Positions 25,587 through 34,141 of a DNA stretch of 55,871 bases are shown one piece after another. The stretch comes from an uncultured Prevotellaceae bacterium (GTDB taxonomy: Bacteria > Bacteroidota > Bacteroidia > Bacteroidales > Bacteroidaceae): assembly GCA_902763615.1 (NCBI GenBank), contig CACWSX010000015.1, positions 1 through 55,871 of the forward strand. The letters run 5' to 3'. Below the pieces are notes generated by a model, which saw only the letters and a list, made by a program, of their open reading frames with translations, did no database searches and was not told the DNA's origin. The stretch's first letter is position 1; every line of letters begins with the position of its first letter. Both the position numbers and the translations under genes were made by a program.

Positions 25587-28160
25587 ATGCTTATGATGAA
25601 AAGGCTCAAATTGCTTGCAATCGCCTTCGCTGCAGCTTCCCCGATACTGGCGCAAGAGGTCAAAGACTCCCTTGCGGAAGAGGGAATGCAAGAACAGGCG
25701 TTTACTTTCACAGAAGCACAGTTGGGCGAAGATGACGACATGTCGCAAAACGTATCGATCATCCACTCGAACAACAATATCTACGCCTCACAGGTAGGAT
25801 ATCTGTTCAGCCCCGTACGCTTCAAGTTCCGTGCTTTTAACCAAAAGTACAATGAGATCTACATCAACGGTGCCCCAATGAACGATATGGAAACGGGGCA
25901 ATTCCGTTTCTCTCTCGTAGGCGGTCTGAACCAGCAGACTAAAGGTGTGGAAAACTCCCTGCCCTTCGAGACCAACAATTTCGGAATGCCGGCTATGGGA
26001 GGTTCCAACAACTACAACTTCCGCCCGTCGGCTATGGCACAAGGTCAGAGGATCACGGTGACAGGCGCCAACCGCAACTACCGCGTGAGGGCGATGTACA
26101 CCTACAACTCGGGCATCAACGCCAACGGCTGGGCCTTCTCCGCCAACCTCACCTATCGTTGGGCCAACGAGGGCTATGTGGAGGGAACTTTCTACAACTC
26201 TCTCTCCTATTTCCTTGGTGTGGAGAAGATTTTCAACGACCAGCACCGCGTATCGCTTGTGACTTGGGGCAATCCCACAGAGCGTGCTACACAAGGAGCC
26301 GGCACCGACGAGACCTACTGGTTGGCCAACGACCGCTATTATAATCCCTATTGGGGTTATCAGGATGGCAAGAAGCGTAGCTCACGTGTCGTCAACGACT
26401 GGGCTCCGACTGCTTTGCTCACTTGGGACTACCAGATTAACCAGAAGACCAAGCTGACCACCTCGCTGATGGGACTCTACAGCATGTATTCGCGTACCAA
26501 ACTTGATTACAACAACGCTGATAATCCTCAGCCGGACTACTGGAAGAACATGCCGTCGAGCTATTTCGACGTCTGGGACGAGACAGATGCAGCCAACCGC
26601 ACCAACCAGGCTATTGCCGACTTCGAGCGCGCCCGCAACTTCTGGATGAGCGACAAGGCCAATCGTCAGATCAATTTTGACCAGCTATACTTCGCCAACA
26701 AACAGGCAGGTGCACAAGGGCAGGATGCCATGTACTACATCGAGAAGAACCATCAGGACAACCTCACCCTGTCGTTATCTTCATCCCTGCAGAAAGAGCT
26801 CAGCCGGTTTGCTGCCATTAACACAGGCATCACGTTGGCCACCAACAAAACCAGCCACTATGTCACGATGCACGACATGTTAGGTGCCCTCTCTTTCCAT
26901 AACATCAACACTTATGCTTTAGGACAATATAATGCCGATGACCCACGCGTACAATACGACCTTAGAAATCCGAATGGTTTCGTGGGTGTAGGTGACCGTT
27001 TTTCCTTTGACTTTGACTATCTCGTGAACAAAGCCAACTGGTGGGCTACACTCAAATACGACAAGGGACGTATGCACTCCTTCATCAGCGGACGTATCGG
27101 TGGTGTAGGAATGTCGCGCGACGGTAACATGCAAAACGGTATGGCACCTGAGAATTCCTATGGTGAGAGTCCCACCGCCTTCTTCCTGGATGGTGGCGGC
27201 AAGGCCGGTATTCACTACAACATCGGTCAGGGTAACGTGGTGACCTTAGGTGTAGGCTATGAGTGGAAGGCTCCGCAGGTTCGCACTGCCTTTATCTCGC
27301 CACAGGTTTGTAACGACTTCGTGACCGACCTGAAAAACGAGAAAGTGCTCAGCGCTGAACTCGGCTACCAGATTCAACTTCCATGGATGAAGGCCAATAT
27401 AACCGGTTACTATAGTCAGGTCAAGGATGAAACCGAGTGGCAGAACTTCTACTATGACGACATCAACTCGTTCTCGTATGTCTCAATGACAGGTATCAAC
27501 AAGGAATACTACGGTGTGGAATGGGGTATCAACTTCAAGGTCACCAACGAGTTCAACATCAAGACCATCGGAACAATTGCCGAGGCCAAGAACACCAACA
27601 ATGCCCATGTCTGGTATATGAGTTCGACCACTGGTACCTATAACGACAACAACGACCACAAGCCGGAGATGGTATTGAATAAGAACATGCGTGAGAGTGG
27701 CACACCGCTCACCGCAGCCAGTTTGATACTCAGCTATCACAAGTGGGGATGGTTCATCGATTTGAACTGTAACTATTACGATCGTATTTATCTCTCCTAC
27801 TCACCCTCGTTCCGTTACGAGTCTACACTCCGCAACCGTCAGAATGCGGGTGAGGCCGTTACCGACAACGATGGTAACATCTTGGAGAGTGCACTCGCAC
27901 AGCAGAAAGGCAAAGGCGGATTCATGCTTGACGCCTCTATAGGTCGCAGCATCCGTCTGAAACAGGGACGCCAACTCAGCATCAACCTCTCTGTGACTAA
28001 CCTGCTGAACAACCAGAAGATTGTCACCGGAGGTTACGAGCAGAGCCGCAGCGACTATACCGCCAGCGGAAACATCCGTGCTTACCGCTTCTCACTGAAT
28101 CCCAAGAAGTTCTACACCTACGGGATTAATGGCATGCTGAACATTGGATATAAGTTTTAG
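25587..28160 (+). CDS. TonB-dependent receptor-like outer-membrane protein
   Basis: 857 residues. A signal peptide (MKRLKLLAIAFAAASPILAQ) is followed by a short acidic segment and then a plug-like region (about 55-150) containing YNEIYINGAPMNDMETGQFR. The rest is a long barrel with many aromatic strand ends, finishing GINGMLNIGYKF, a terminal Phe typical of outer-membrane barrels. The usual N-terminal carboxypeptidase-regulatory domain of SusC-type receptors is absent, so this is a shorter class. Together with the two lipoproteins downstream it probably imports products of extracellular nucleases; the substrate is inferred from neighbours. ATG at 25587 or 25593/25596. Confidence 0.82.
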   Translation: MLMMKRLKLLAIAFAAASPILAQEVKDSLAEEGMQEQAFTFTEAQLGEDDDMSQNVSIIHSNNNIYASQVGYLFSPVRFKFRAFNQKYNEIYINGAPMNDMETGQFRFSLVGGLNQQTKGVENSLPFETNNFGMPAMGGSNNYNFRPSAMAQGQRITVTGANRNYRVRAMYTYNSGINANGWAFSANLTYRWANEGYVEGTFYNSLSYFLGVEKIFNDQHRVSLVTWGNPTERATQGAGTDETYWLANDRYYNPYWGYQDGKKRSSRVVNDWAPTALLTWDYQINQKTKLTTSLMGLYSMYSRTKLDYNNADNPQPDYWKNMPSSYFDVWDETDAANRTNQAIADFERARNFWMSDKANRQINFDQLYFANKQAGAQGQDAMYYIEKNHQDNLTLSLSSSLQKELSRFAAINTGITLATNKTSHYVTMHDMLGALSFHNINTYALGQYNADDPRVQYDLRNPNGFVGVGDRFSFDFDYLVNKANWWATLKYDKGRMHSFISGRIGGVGMSRDGNMQNGMAPENSYGESPTAFFLDGGGKAGIHYNIGQGNVVTLGVGYEWKAPQVRTAFISPQVCNDFVTDLKNEKVLSAELGYQIQLPWMKANITGYYSQVKDETEWQNFYYDDINSFSYVSMTGINKEYYGVEWGINFKVTNEFNIKTIGTIAEAKNTNNAHVWYMSSTTGTYNDNNDHKPEMVLNKNMRESGTPLTAASLILSYHKWGWFIDLNCNYYDRIYLSYSPSFRYESTLRNRQNAGEAVTDNDGNILESALAQQKGKGGFMLDASIGRSIRLKQGRQLSINLSVTNLLNNQKIVTGGYEQSRSDYTASGNIRAYRFSLNPKKFYTYGINGMLNIGYKF

Positions 28161-28185
28161 TTAAGAGTTAAGAATTAAGAGTTAT
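28158..28185 (+). repeat. 7-bp-period repeat at a gene junction
   Basis: Units TAGTTAA, GAGTTAA, GAATTAA, GAGTTAT; contains the stop of the TonB receptor and reaches the ATG of the next gene. Confidence 0.7.
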
Positions 28186-29047
28186 GATTACCTATATATA
28201 TAATAATGTAAAAAGGGCAGTATTCTACTTACTCCTGACTCCGGTCTCACTACTCCTGCTTTCCTGTATGGACAACGACTGGGATATTCCCGGCACAGAC
28301 GGTAGCGAGTATGGCAATCAGGCTGTCACCGAGACCAATCTCGTAAGTATTGCACAACTCAAGCAGAAATACGCGACCGTGATCTACAATGGCAGCTATG
28401 TTCAATTTACCGAGCCCACACAGATCAAAGGTGTGGTGACAGGCAATGATGTTCAAGGCAATATCTATAACCAGATTGCCATAGAAGACGGCACTGGTTC
28501 CATGATTATCTGTGTAGCCCAGGGGGGTATGTTCGGACAACTTCAGGTAGGACGGGAAATCGTCGTAGAGTTGCAAGACCTCTATATCGGCAGTTACGGC
28601 CAGCAGCCTGAGATCGGCACGCCCTATACCAACAAGAACGGGCGTACCTACGTGAGCCGCATGCCACGCAGCCTATGGCAGTCGCATTTCAAGATGCTCG
28701 GCATGAAGAGCGCCAGCCCAACAGAGTTCGACAAGACGATGCTCGGCAATGGCGATTATATGAAGGAGAACTGTGGACGACTGATGACCATCAAAGGTGT
28801 GAAGTTCCAGGGAGCCAACGGTAAGAAGGTCTTCGCCGCCGACAAGGACAAGGATGCTGCCAACAGCGTGAACCGCTCCTTGCAGGGCATCTCTTCGAAC
28901 CAACTCGTGGTACGAACCAGCACTTATGCCGACTTTGCCAACAAGCCTATGCCGCAGGGAGAGGTTGATATCACCGGTATCTTCACCCGCTATAACAACA
29001 CCTGGCAGGTGCTCATCCGCGAAGAAAGCGACATCGTGGAGAAATAA
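28184..29047 (+). CDS. DUF5689 surface lipoprotein
   Basis: 287 residues. Lipoprotein signal peptide with lipobox LLLSC (Cys28). The DUF5689 region starts about residue 50 with SIAQLKQKYATVI, then an OB-like core: QIKGVVTGNDVQGNIYNQIA, DGTGSMIICVAQGGMFGQLQVGREIVVEL, and a C-terminal half (about 195-285) with GRLMTIKGVKFQGANG and GEVDITGIFTRYNNTWQVLI, a second OB-like unit. Such proteins accompany TonB receptors and nucleases in Bacteroidales; binding of nucleic acid or its fragments is a reasonable guess, not shown. It lies 23 bp after the receptor gene. The signal-peptide DNA (28229-28256) is a 7-bp-period repeat. Confidence 0.85.
   Translation: MITYIYNNVKRAVFYLLLTPVSLLLLSCMDNDWDIPGTDGSEYGNQAVTETNLVSIAQLKQKYATVIYNGSYVQFTEPTQIKGVVTGNDVQGNIYNQIAIEDGTGSMIICVAQGGMFGQLQVGREIVVELQDLYIGSYGQQPEIGTPYTNKNGRTYVSRMPRSLWQSHFKMLGMKSASPTEFDKTMLGNGDYMKENCGRLMTIKGVKFQGANGKKVFAADKDKDAANSVNRSLQGISSNQLVVRTSTYADFANKPMPQGEVDITGIFTRYNNTWQVLIREESDIVEK
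28229..28256 (+). repeat. 7-bp-period repeat inside a signal-peptide coding region
   Basis: Units TTACTCC, TGACTCC, GGTCTCA, CTACTCC. It shares CTCCTGACTCCGG with the array at 46863-46897. Confidence 0.6.
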
Positions 29048-29049
29048 TA

Positions 29050-29077
29050 GTTTAGAGTTTAAAGTTTAGAGTTTAGA
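29050..29077 (+). repeat. 7-bp-period repeat at a gene junction
   Basis: Four units: GTTTAGA, GTTTAAA, GTTTAGA, GTTTAGA, filling the gap between the two lipoprotein genes. Confidence 0.85.
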
Positions 29078-29081
29078 GAAT

Positions 29082-30863
29082 ATGAAAAAGATCTATAACA
29101 TACTGATGGCGGCAGCCATCGCGCTCGGCACCTTTACCAGTTGTGAAGATGTGCCCATGCCATTCAACAACCCGCTCGACTATATCGAGCCAGATGATGA
29201 AAAGACAGTTATCGAACCCGCTGGCGACGGCACCAAGGACAGCCCATTCAACGTGGCTGGCGTTCTCGCCTACCTCGAAACACTCGGACCTGATGTGGAG
29301 TCGACAAAGGACATTTATGTTACAGGTGTGGTGACCGCTGTAAAAGAACAGTTCAGCACCCAGTACGGTAATGCTCAGTTCGTGATCTCTGATAACGACG
29401 AGGGGAGCAACCAGTTTACCTTCTACCGGGGCCTGTATTTAGGCAATAAGAAGTACAGCAACGAAAATGATGTGAATATACAAGAGGAAGACGTGGTTGT
29501 CATCTGCGGAAAGATTGTCAACTATCGTGGCAGCACACCAGAAACAGTGCAGAACAAAGCCTATGTTGTAAGCATCAACGGCAAGGGCGAGAGCGTCGCT
29601 CCCAAGCCAACTGGCACACCTAAGGGCAGCGGCACCTTGAACGATCCCTACAATGCCACAGCAGCCAATGCCTATATTGCCACACTCGCTGCTGGTGCAG
29701 AGAGTGACAAAGACATCTATGTCAAGGGTAAGGTGAGCAGCATCAAGGAAGCCTTCACTACCCAATATGGTAATGCCTCGTTCTATCTTTCTGACAATGG
29801 CGACGACAAGGAGGAGCAATTCTATGTATTCCGCACGCTCTATCTTGGCAACAAGAAGTATACTGAGGGCGATCAGATAAAGGCTGGCGATGAGATTATC
29901 GTCTGCGGAAAAGTCGTCAACTATATGGGCAATACGCCTGAGACGGCTGCCAATAAGAGTTATGTCTACTCACTCAATGGCAAGACCGAAGGCGGTGGCG
30001 GCGGTGATACCCCAACAGGAGATGAACAAGCTAAAGGATCTGGTACACAGACAGACCCATATAATGTTAAGGCCATCTATGACATTACAGCGAAACTTGA
30101 AGCAGGTCAAACAAGTGATAATGACTACTATTTCAAGGGAAAAATTTGCTCAGTAAAATACACATTCAGTGCACAATATGGCACAGCGACCTTTAATATA
30201 TCTGAAGATGGCAAGACTGGTGGTACAGAATTCATTTGTTATAGCGTCTATACCTTTGGGAACCAACCTTGGGTAGAAGGCAATACTCAAGTTGCCGTTG
30301 GTAATGAAGTTGTCATCTGTGGCAAGATTACCAATTACAACGGTACATTGGAAACTGCCAGTAAAAAAGCATATATCTACTCGATCAATGGTAAGACGGA
30401 GAATGCTGGTGGTGGTGACAGCCCAAGTGGAGGTGAAACAGGTGGAGATGCAGACATTAGTGCAGCATTTGGAGACCTTGACTGCACGAACTTAGCTGCA
30501 ATTTCCTTAAGTGACGGAACCACTCTAAATGTTGCACAGGAAGGCGGAAAGAATCCTCCCATATATCATGAGAGTACTAAGATTATCCGTATGTATGCCC
30601 AAAACTCCATAACCATCACTTCCAGCAAGAACATCTCCAAGGTTGTCTTCACGTACGACACCTATAATGGCACTGCCTATAAAGGCAATGATGCGATGTA
30701 TGGAGAAGCAGATAGCAACAAACTGACACCCAGCAAAGACGATACAACAGTATCATTCAGCAATGTGAACAGCAAGACGCTGAAAGTTGTGAACGATTTT
30801 GAGACAAATAGTGGTGGAACACAGTTCCGTATCTCAAAGATAGCCATCACATACGCTAAATAA
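29082..30863 (+). CDS. Lipoprotein with three OB-fold-like repeats
   Basis: 593 residues. Lipobox FTSC (Cys21). Three homologous units follow at about 48-168, 182-302 and 319-437. Each opens G-x-G-T-x-x-x-P-[YF]-N, has a D-[IY]-Y-[VF]-x-G strand, then QYG-[NT]-A and I-S-[DE]-[ND], and ends VICGK-[IV]-x-NY and Y-S-[IL]-NGK. This pattern resembles the OB-fold domain of YhcR-like extracellular nucleases. Gly/Asp-rich linkers separate the units. The C-terminal domain (about 455-593) is beta-rich (ISKVVFTYDTYNG, FRISKIAITYA). No nuclease motif is present, so a binding role is likely. Last gene of the receptor operon. From about 30020 the DNA becomes more A/T-ending in codon use, suggesting a different history for the third repeat and tail. 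Confidence 0.8.
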   Translation: MKKIYNILMAAAIALGTFTSCEDVPMPFNNPLDYIEPDDEKTVIEPAGDGTKDSPFNVAGVLAYLETLGPDVESTKDIYVTGVVTAVKEQFSTQYGNAQFVISDNDEGSNQFTFYRGLYLGNKKYSNENDVNIQEEDVVVICGKIVNYRGSTPETVQNKAYVVSINGKGESVAPKPTGTPKGSGTLNDPYNATAANAYIATLAAGAESDKDIYVKGKVSSIKEAFTTQYGNASFYLSDNGDDKEEQFYVFRTLYLGNKKYTEGDQIKAGDEIIVCGKVVNYMGNTPETAANKSYVYSLNGKTEGGGGGDTPTGDEQAKGSGTQTDPYNVKAIYDITAKLEAGQTSDNDYYFKGKICSVKYTFSAQYGTATFNISEDGKTGGTEFICYSVYTFGNQPWVEGNTQVAVGNEVVICGKITNYNGTLETASKKAYIYSINGKTENAGGGDSPSGGETGGDADISAAFGDLDCTNLAAISLSDGTTLNVAQEGGKNPPIYHESTKIIRMYAQNSITITSSKNISKVVFTYDTYNGTAYKGNDAMYGEADSNKLTPSKDDTTVSFSNVNSKTLKVVNDFETNSGGTQFRISKIAITYAK

Positions 30864-30894
30864 ATGACGAAACCATACTTTTTTTCTAAAAAGA

Positions 30895-30926
30895 TTTGGT
30901 TGAACGGATTTTTTTCCGTACCTTTG
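30895..30926 (+). promoter_or_regulatory. Promoter of rpmE2
   Basis: TTTG (30895-30898), 20 bp, TACCTTTG (30919-30926): consensus promoter 50 bp before the ATG. Confidence 0.8.
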
Positions 30927-30976
30927 CAGCCGCTTTATGCGCAAACAAATTTTAAACATTAATATTTTAACTCAAA

Positions 30977-31231
30977 ATGAAAAAAGGAATTCATCCAGAA
31001 AACTATCGCCCCGTCGTGTTTAAGGACATGTCCAACGGCGATATGTTCCTCTCGAAGTCCACAGCAAAAACGAATGATACAGTGGAATTCGAAGGCGAAA
31101 CTTACCCAGTGGTAAAAGTCGAAATCTCTAGCACCTCTCACCCGTTCTATACAGGTAAGAGCAAGCTCGTTGACACCGCAGGTCGTGTTGATAAGTTCAT
31201 GAGCCGCTACGGTAAGGCTGCGAAGAAGTAA
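30977..31231 (+). CDS. rpmE2: 50S ribosomal protein L31 type B
   Basis: 84 residues. Typical N-terminus [19 protein letters not shown], then [20 protein letters not shown] and a basic end [11 protein letters not shown]. The CxxC zinc ligands of type A L31 are absent, so this is the zinc-independent form, common as the only L31 in Bacteroidetes. Own promoter and downstream hairpin show it is a separate unit inside the nuclease region. Confidence 0.97.
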   Translation: MKKGIHPENYRPVVFKDMSNGDMFLSKSTAKTNDTVEFEGETYPVVKVEISSTSHPFYTGKSKLVDTAGRVDKFMSRYGKAAKK

Positions 31232-31259
31232 GATAAAATATCACAGGATTTATAACCGG

Positions 31260-31303
31260 GAAGGTGCGTCGATGGTAGTTGCATATGCCATGGTCGCACC
31301 TTC
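31260..31303 (+). terminator. Hairpin after rpmE2
   Basis: GAAGGTGCG / CGCACCTTC form a 9-bp stem; the loop contains a smaller stem ATGG/CCAT. The T-run after it is poor, so it may be an attenuator or mRNA-stability element rather than a strict terminator. Confidence 0.5.
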
Positions 31304-31323
31304 TTCAGTCAAAGATGATAAAT

Positions 31324-32241
31324 ATGAAATTGCTAAAAACCCTACTAACACTTTTCATCTTGCTGATGCTCTTTGCATGTAGCAAGGATGAGAACGATGT
31401 AAAACTGCCGGGCATTGCAAATAACAAGAACAAGAATCTGACAAGCGTCTACCCAGAAGCTGCTCGCTTGGAGTTTCCCAGACTGAAAGGAGGGCAAAGC
31501 ATCCTGCTGGTGCATCGCACCAACGACAAATACGGGGTGAACTTCTGCACGGAATGGGATACACAGAAGAAATCGCAGCGTTGGTCATGCTACCAGATGC
31601 ACGACGGCAACTACGGAGGCAACGTCGGACGCTACCAGGAAGGTTATCCATACGACGACCAGCTAGACTATGCCAATTATTTCACCTTGGGCGACGGCAC
31701 GCCTTTCGACCCCTTTTGGAACTCGGGTTATGATCACGGACACATCTGCCCGTCAGCAGACCGCCAGTACACAAAGGAAGCCAATCGTCAGACCTTCTTC
31801 CTCACCAACATGCAGCCCCAGCGTAACGTGTTCAACGCAGGCGTCTGGGCTGCTATGGAACAACAGGTAAGAAACTGGAACCGAGGTGCTTTCCGCGACA
31901 CCCTCTATGTCTGCAAGGGCGGCACCATCGACCGTAGCGACCAGATATCACGTACCCTCGCCAATGGCTTGATCGTGCCCAAGTATTTCTTCATGGCCGT
32001 TCTTTGCAAGAACAAAAGTGGCTACAAGGCCCTTGCCTTCTGGATTGAGCATAAAGACAAGGATTCTGACTATCCGAAAGATAATTCGGGTAACTATCAA
32101 TTGGGGATCTACGTGACCAATATTCGCGAATTGGAAACGCTTACCGGCATTGATTTCTTCTGCAATCTTGATGACGAAACAGAAGACCATGTGGAGACGT
32201 TAGGGGTCGAAAACATTAAAAGTGCATGGGGGGTGAAATGA
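31324..32241 (+). CDS. DNA/RNA non-specific endonuclease (NUC1 family), lipoprotein
   Basis: 305 residues. Lipobox LFAC (Cys19). The nuclease domain (about 60-290) has the beta-beta-alpha-metal active site GYDHGHICPSADR (about 135-147; canonical DRGH with His for Arg, a form seen in this group), general base His140, and TNMQPQRNVFNAGVW (Asn metal ligand, about 161-175). Later strands TLYVCKGG and PKYFFMAVL are typical. It should cut extracellular DNA and RNA at the cell surface. The ATG at 31324 is chosen to start the signal peptide; 31315 is possible. Confidence 0.92.
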   Translation: MKLLKTLLTLFILLMLFACSKDENDVKLPGIANNKNKNLTSVYPEAARLEFPRLKGGQSILLVHRTNDKYGVNFCTEWDTQKKSQRWSCYQMHDGNYGGNVGRYQEGYPYDDQLDYANYFTLGDGTPFDPFWNSGYDHGHICPSADRQYTKEANRQTFFLTNMQPQRNVFNAGVWAAMEQQVRNWNRGAFRDTLYVCKGGTIDRSDQISRTLANGLIVPKYFFMAVLCKNKSGYKALAFWIEHKDKDSDYPKDNSGNYQLGIYVTNIRELETLTGIDFFCNLDDETEDHVETLGVENIKSAWGVK

Positions 32242-32250
32242 TTTTTTGGC

Positions 32251-32277
32251 ATTTTATTTGGCATTGCCAAATAAAAT
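32251..32277. promoter_or_regulatory. Perfect palindrome over the gpx -33 box
   Basis: ATTTTATTTGGCA and TGCCAAATAAAAT, 13-bp arms around one central T. It covers the -33 TTTG (32257-32260). A third half-site, TTTTTTGGCA, lies just upstream (32243-32252). Candidate operator; could also act as a terminator for the endonuclease gene. Confidence 0.6.
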
Positions 32278-32288
32278 ACTTATCTTTG
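32257..32288 (+). promoter_or_regulatory. Promoter of the glutathione peroxidase gene
   Basis: TTTG (32257-32260), 20 bp, TATCTTTG (32281-32288), 35 bp before the ATG. Confidence 0.75.
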
Positions 32289-32323
32289 TACCCACGAACC
32301 TACACATTATTTAAAAATAGAAA

Positions 32324-32875
32324 ATGAAGACTATTTATGAATTCTCTGTCAAGGACAGAAAAAACAAGGACGTATCCCTTAAGGAATACGCCAATGAAGT
32401 GTTACTCATCGTGAATACTGCCACCAAGTGCGGCTTTACGCCACAGTATGATGAACTCGAGGCCCTCTACAAAAAATATCATGCCCAAGGCTTTGAAATC
32501 CTCGACTTCCCCTGCAATCAGTTCGGACAACAGGCTCCAGGCACTGACGAGAGTATTCATGAGTTCTGCAAACTTAATTTCGGCACTGAATTCCCGCGCT
32601 TTAAGAAAGTCAAGGTGAATGGCGATGATGCCGATCCACTTTTCAAGTTTCTCCAGCAGGAAAAAGGCTTTGCTGGTTGGGACATGGAACACCCGATTGC
32701 CCACATCCTCGACGACATGCTCTCGAAAGCAGATCCCGACTATCAGCAGAAACCGGATATCAAATGGAACTTCACCAAATTCCTGATAAACAAGAAAGGA
32801 CAGGTGGTAGCCCGTTTCGAGCCTACAGAGAAGATTGAAAACATCGCTGCCCAAATAGAACTGCTGCTACATTAA
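32324..32875 (+). CDS. Glutathione peroxidase family protein
   Basis: 183 residues, thioredoxin-fold peroxidase. Peroxidatic Cys36 in NTATKCGFTPQY, the FPCNQFGQQ block (about 62-70) and KWNFTKFLI (Trp148, Asn149) make up the catalytic set. Cys64 is in the usual position and Cys82 could resolve. Bacterial homologues usually take electrons from thioredoxin rather than glutathione; the thioredoxin reductase gene directly downstream supports that. A palindrome over the promoter suggests specific control, perhaps by peroxide or metal. Confidence 0.93.
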   Translation: MKTIYEFSVKDRKNKDVSLKEYANEVLLIVNTATKCGFTPQYDELEALYKKYHAQGFEILDFPCNQFGQQAPGTDESIHEFCKLNFGTEFPRFKKVKVNGDDADPLFKFLQQEKGFAGWDMEHPIAHILDDMLSKADPDYQQKPDIKWNFTKFLINKKGQVVARFEPTEKIENIAAQIELLLH

Positions 32876-32911
32876 CATCTGAATACTGCCAAATATTCTA
32901 AATAAGCCGAT

Positions 32912-33841
32912 ATGAAGACAAAATGTCTGATCATAGGCAGCGGCCCTGCAGGGTACACCGCTGCCATTTATGCTTCAAGAGCCAATCTAAATCCCATTGA
33001 ATACTGCGGTCTGCAACCAGGCGGACAACTCACTCAGACTACAGAGGTTGAAAATTTCCCCGGCTATCCTCAAGGTGTCGACGGCAATCAAATGATGATG
33101 GATCTTAGAGAACAGGCCGAACGTTTCGGAACGGATATCCGCGACGGTCAGATTGTAAAGGTTGATTTTTCAAAGGCTCCCTATGTATGTACGTCTGATG
33201 ACGGCACCGAAATTGAAGCCGACACTGTTATCATTGCAACAGGTGCCTCTGCAAAATATCTTGGACTCGACGATGAACGAAAATACAATGGCATGGGCGT
33301 ATCTGCCTGCGCTACCTGTGACGGTTTCTTCTACCGCAAGAAGACGGTGGCTGTCGTCGGCGGTGGTGACACAGCCTGCGAGGATGCCCTCTACCTCTCT
33401 GGTCTTGCCAAAAAGGTATACCTGATTGTCCGTAAACCTTTCCTCCGTGCCTCACAAGTTATGCAGCAGCGTGTAAAAGCAACAGAAAACATTGAGATCC
33501 TGTTTGAGCATAATACCATTGGACTCTTTGGTGAGGACGGCGTAGAAGGAGCCCATTTAGTCAAACGCAAAGGTGAATCAGACGAGTCATATGTGGATAT
33601 TGCCATTGACGGTTTCTTCCTAGCCATAGGTCACAAGCCAAATACCGATATCTTTAAGGAGTGGTTGGATATGGATGAAGTAGGATATCTGAAAAAGATC
33701 GACGGTACACCCAGAACTAGGATACCTGGTGTTTTCGTAGCAGGCGACTGCGCCGATCCTGTTTACCGCCAGGCCATCTCTGCAGCCGGCTCCGGTTGTC
33801 AAGCTGCTATCGAAGCAGAAAGGTTCTTGTTGAATAGGTAA
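32912..33841 (+). CDS. trxB: Thioredoxin reductase
   Basis: 309 residues, the usual length. FAD-binding GSGPAGYTAAIYASR (about 9-23), FAD contact GGQLTQTTEVENFPG, the redox pair CATC (Cys133, Cys136), NADPH motif GGGDTACEDA, and the C-terminal FVAGDCADPVYRQ. Reduces thioredoxin with NADPH. It lies 36 bp after the peroxidase gene with no promoter between, so the two are probably one peroxide-defence unit, closed by the terminator at 33864-33893. Confidence 0.95.
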   Translation: MKTKCLIIGSGPAGYTAAIYASRANLNPIEYCGLQPGGQLTQTTEVENFPGYPQGVDGNQMMMDLREQAERFGTDIRDGQIVKVDFSKAPYVCTSDDGTEIEADTVIIATGASAKYLGLDDERKYNGMGVSACATCDGFFYRKKTVAVVGGGDTACEDALYLSGLAKKVYLIVRKPFLRASQVMQQRVKATENIEILFEHNTIGLFGEDGVEGAHLVKRKGESDESYVDIAIDGFFLAIGHKPNTDIFKEWLDMDEVGYLKKIDGTPRTRIPGVFVAGDCADPVYRQAISAAGSGCQAAIEAERFLLNR

Positions 33842-33863
33842 AATATGAACATAATAAACGCAA

Positions 33864-33893
33864 AAAAAGGCTCGTTTCACAACGAGCCTTTTT
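33864..33893. terminator. Strong terminator after trxB
   Basis: GGCTCGTT-tcac-AACGAGCC flanked by A5 and T5, so it can work on both strands. Confidence 0.9.
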
Positions 33894-34141
33894 CATAAAA
33901 ACTAAATTAATCAACCATAAACCTTAACCATTAAAAATCTTTTCTGATGCAAAGATAGGTTATATATAAGTAATAGAGGTTGATTAATAATTATTTGAGG
34001 TTTAAAAATCGTTATTTGTCATTTTTTCAACCCATTTTCATGTTTTTTCTACTTATTTTGCCCTAAAAACGAATCTTTTTCTCTCAAAAAGTTGAAAATT
34101 CACGCATTTTTCTTACCTTTGCAGCACCAAATCAAGTCAAC
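33894..34141. other. Intergenic region, possible minus-strand small transcript
   Basis: A TATCTTTG box on the minus strand (33950-33957) points back to the bidirectional terminator, with a seven-codon frame MVKVYG-stop between them. The plus-strand promoter of the regulator is at 34092-34121. No other gene is seen. Confidence 0.4.
34092..34121 (+). promoter_or_regulatory. Promoter of the hybrid regulator
   Basis: TTG (34092-34094), 19 bp, TACCTTTG (34114-34121), 20 bp before the ATG. Confidence 0.7.
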
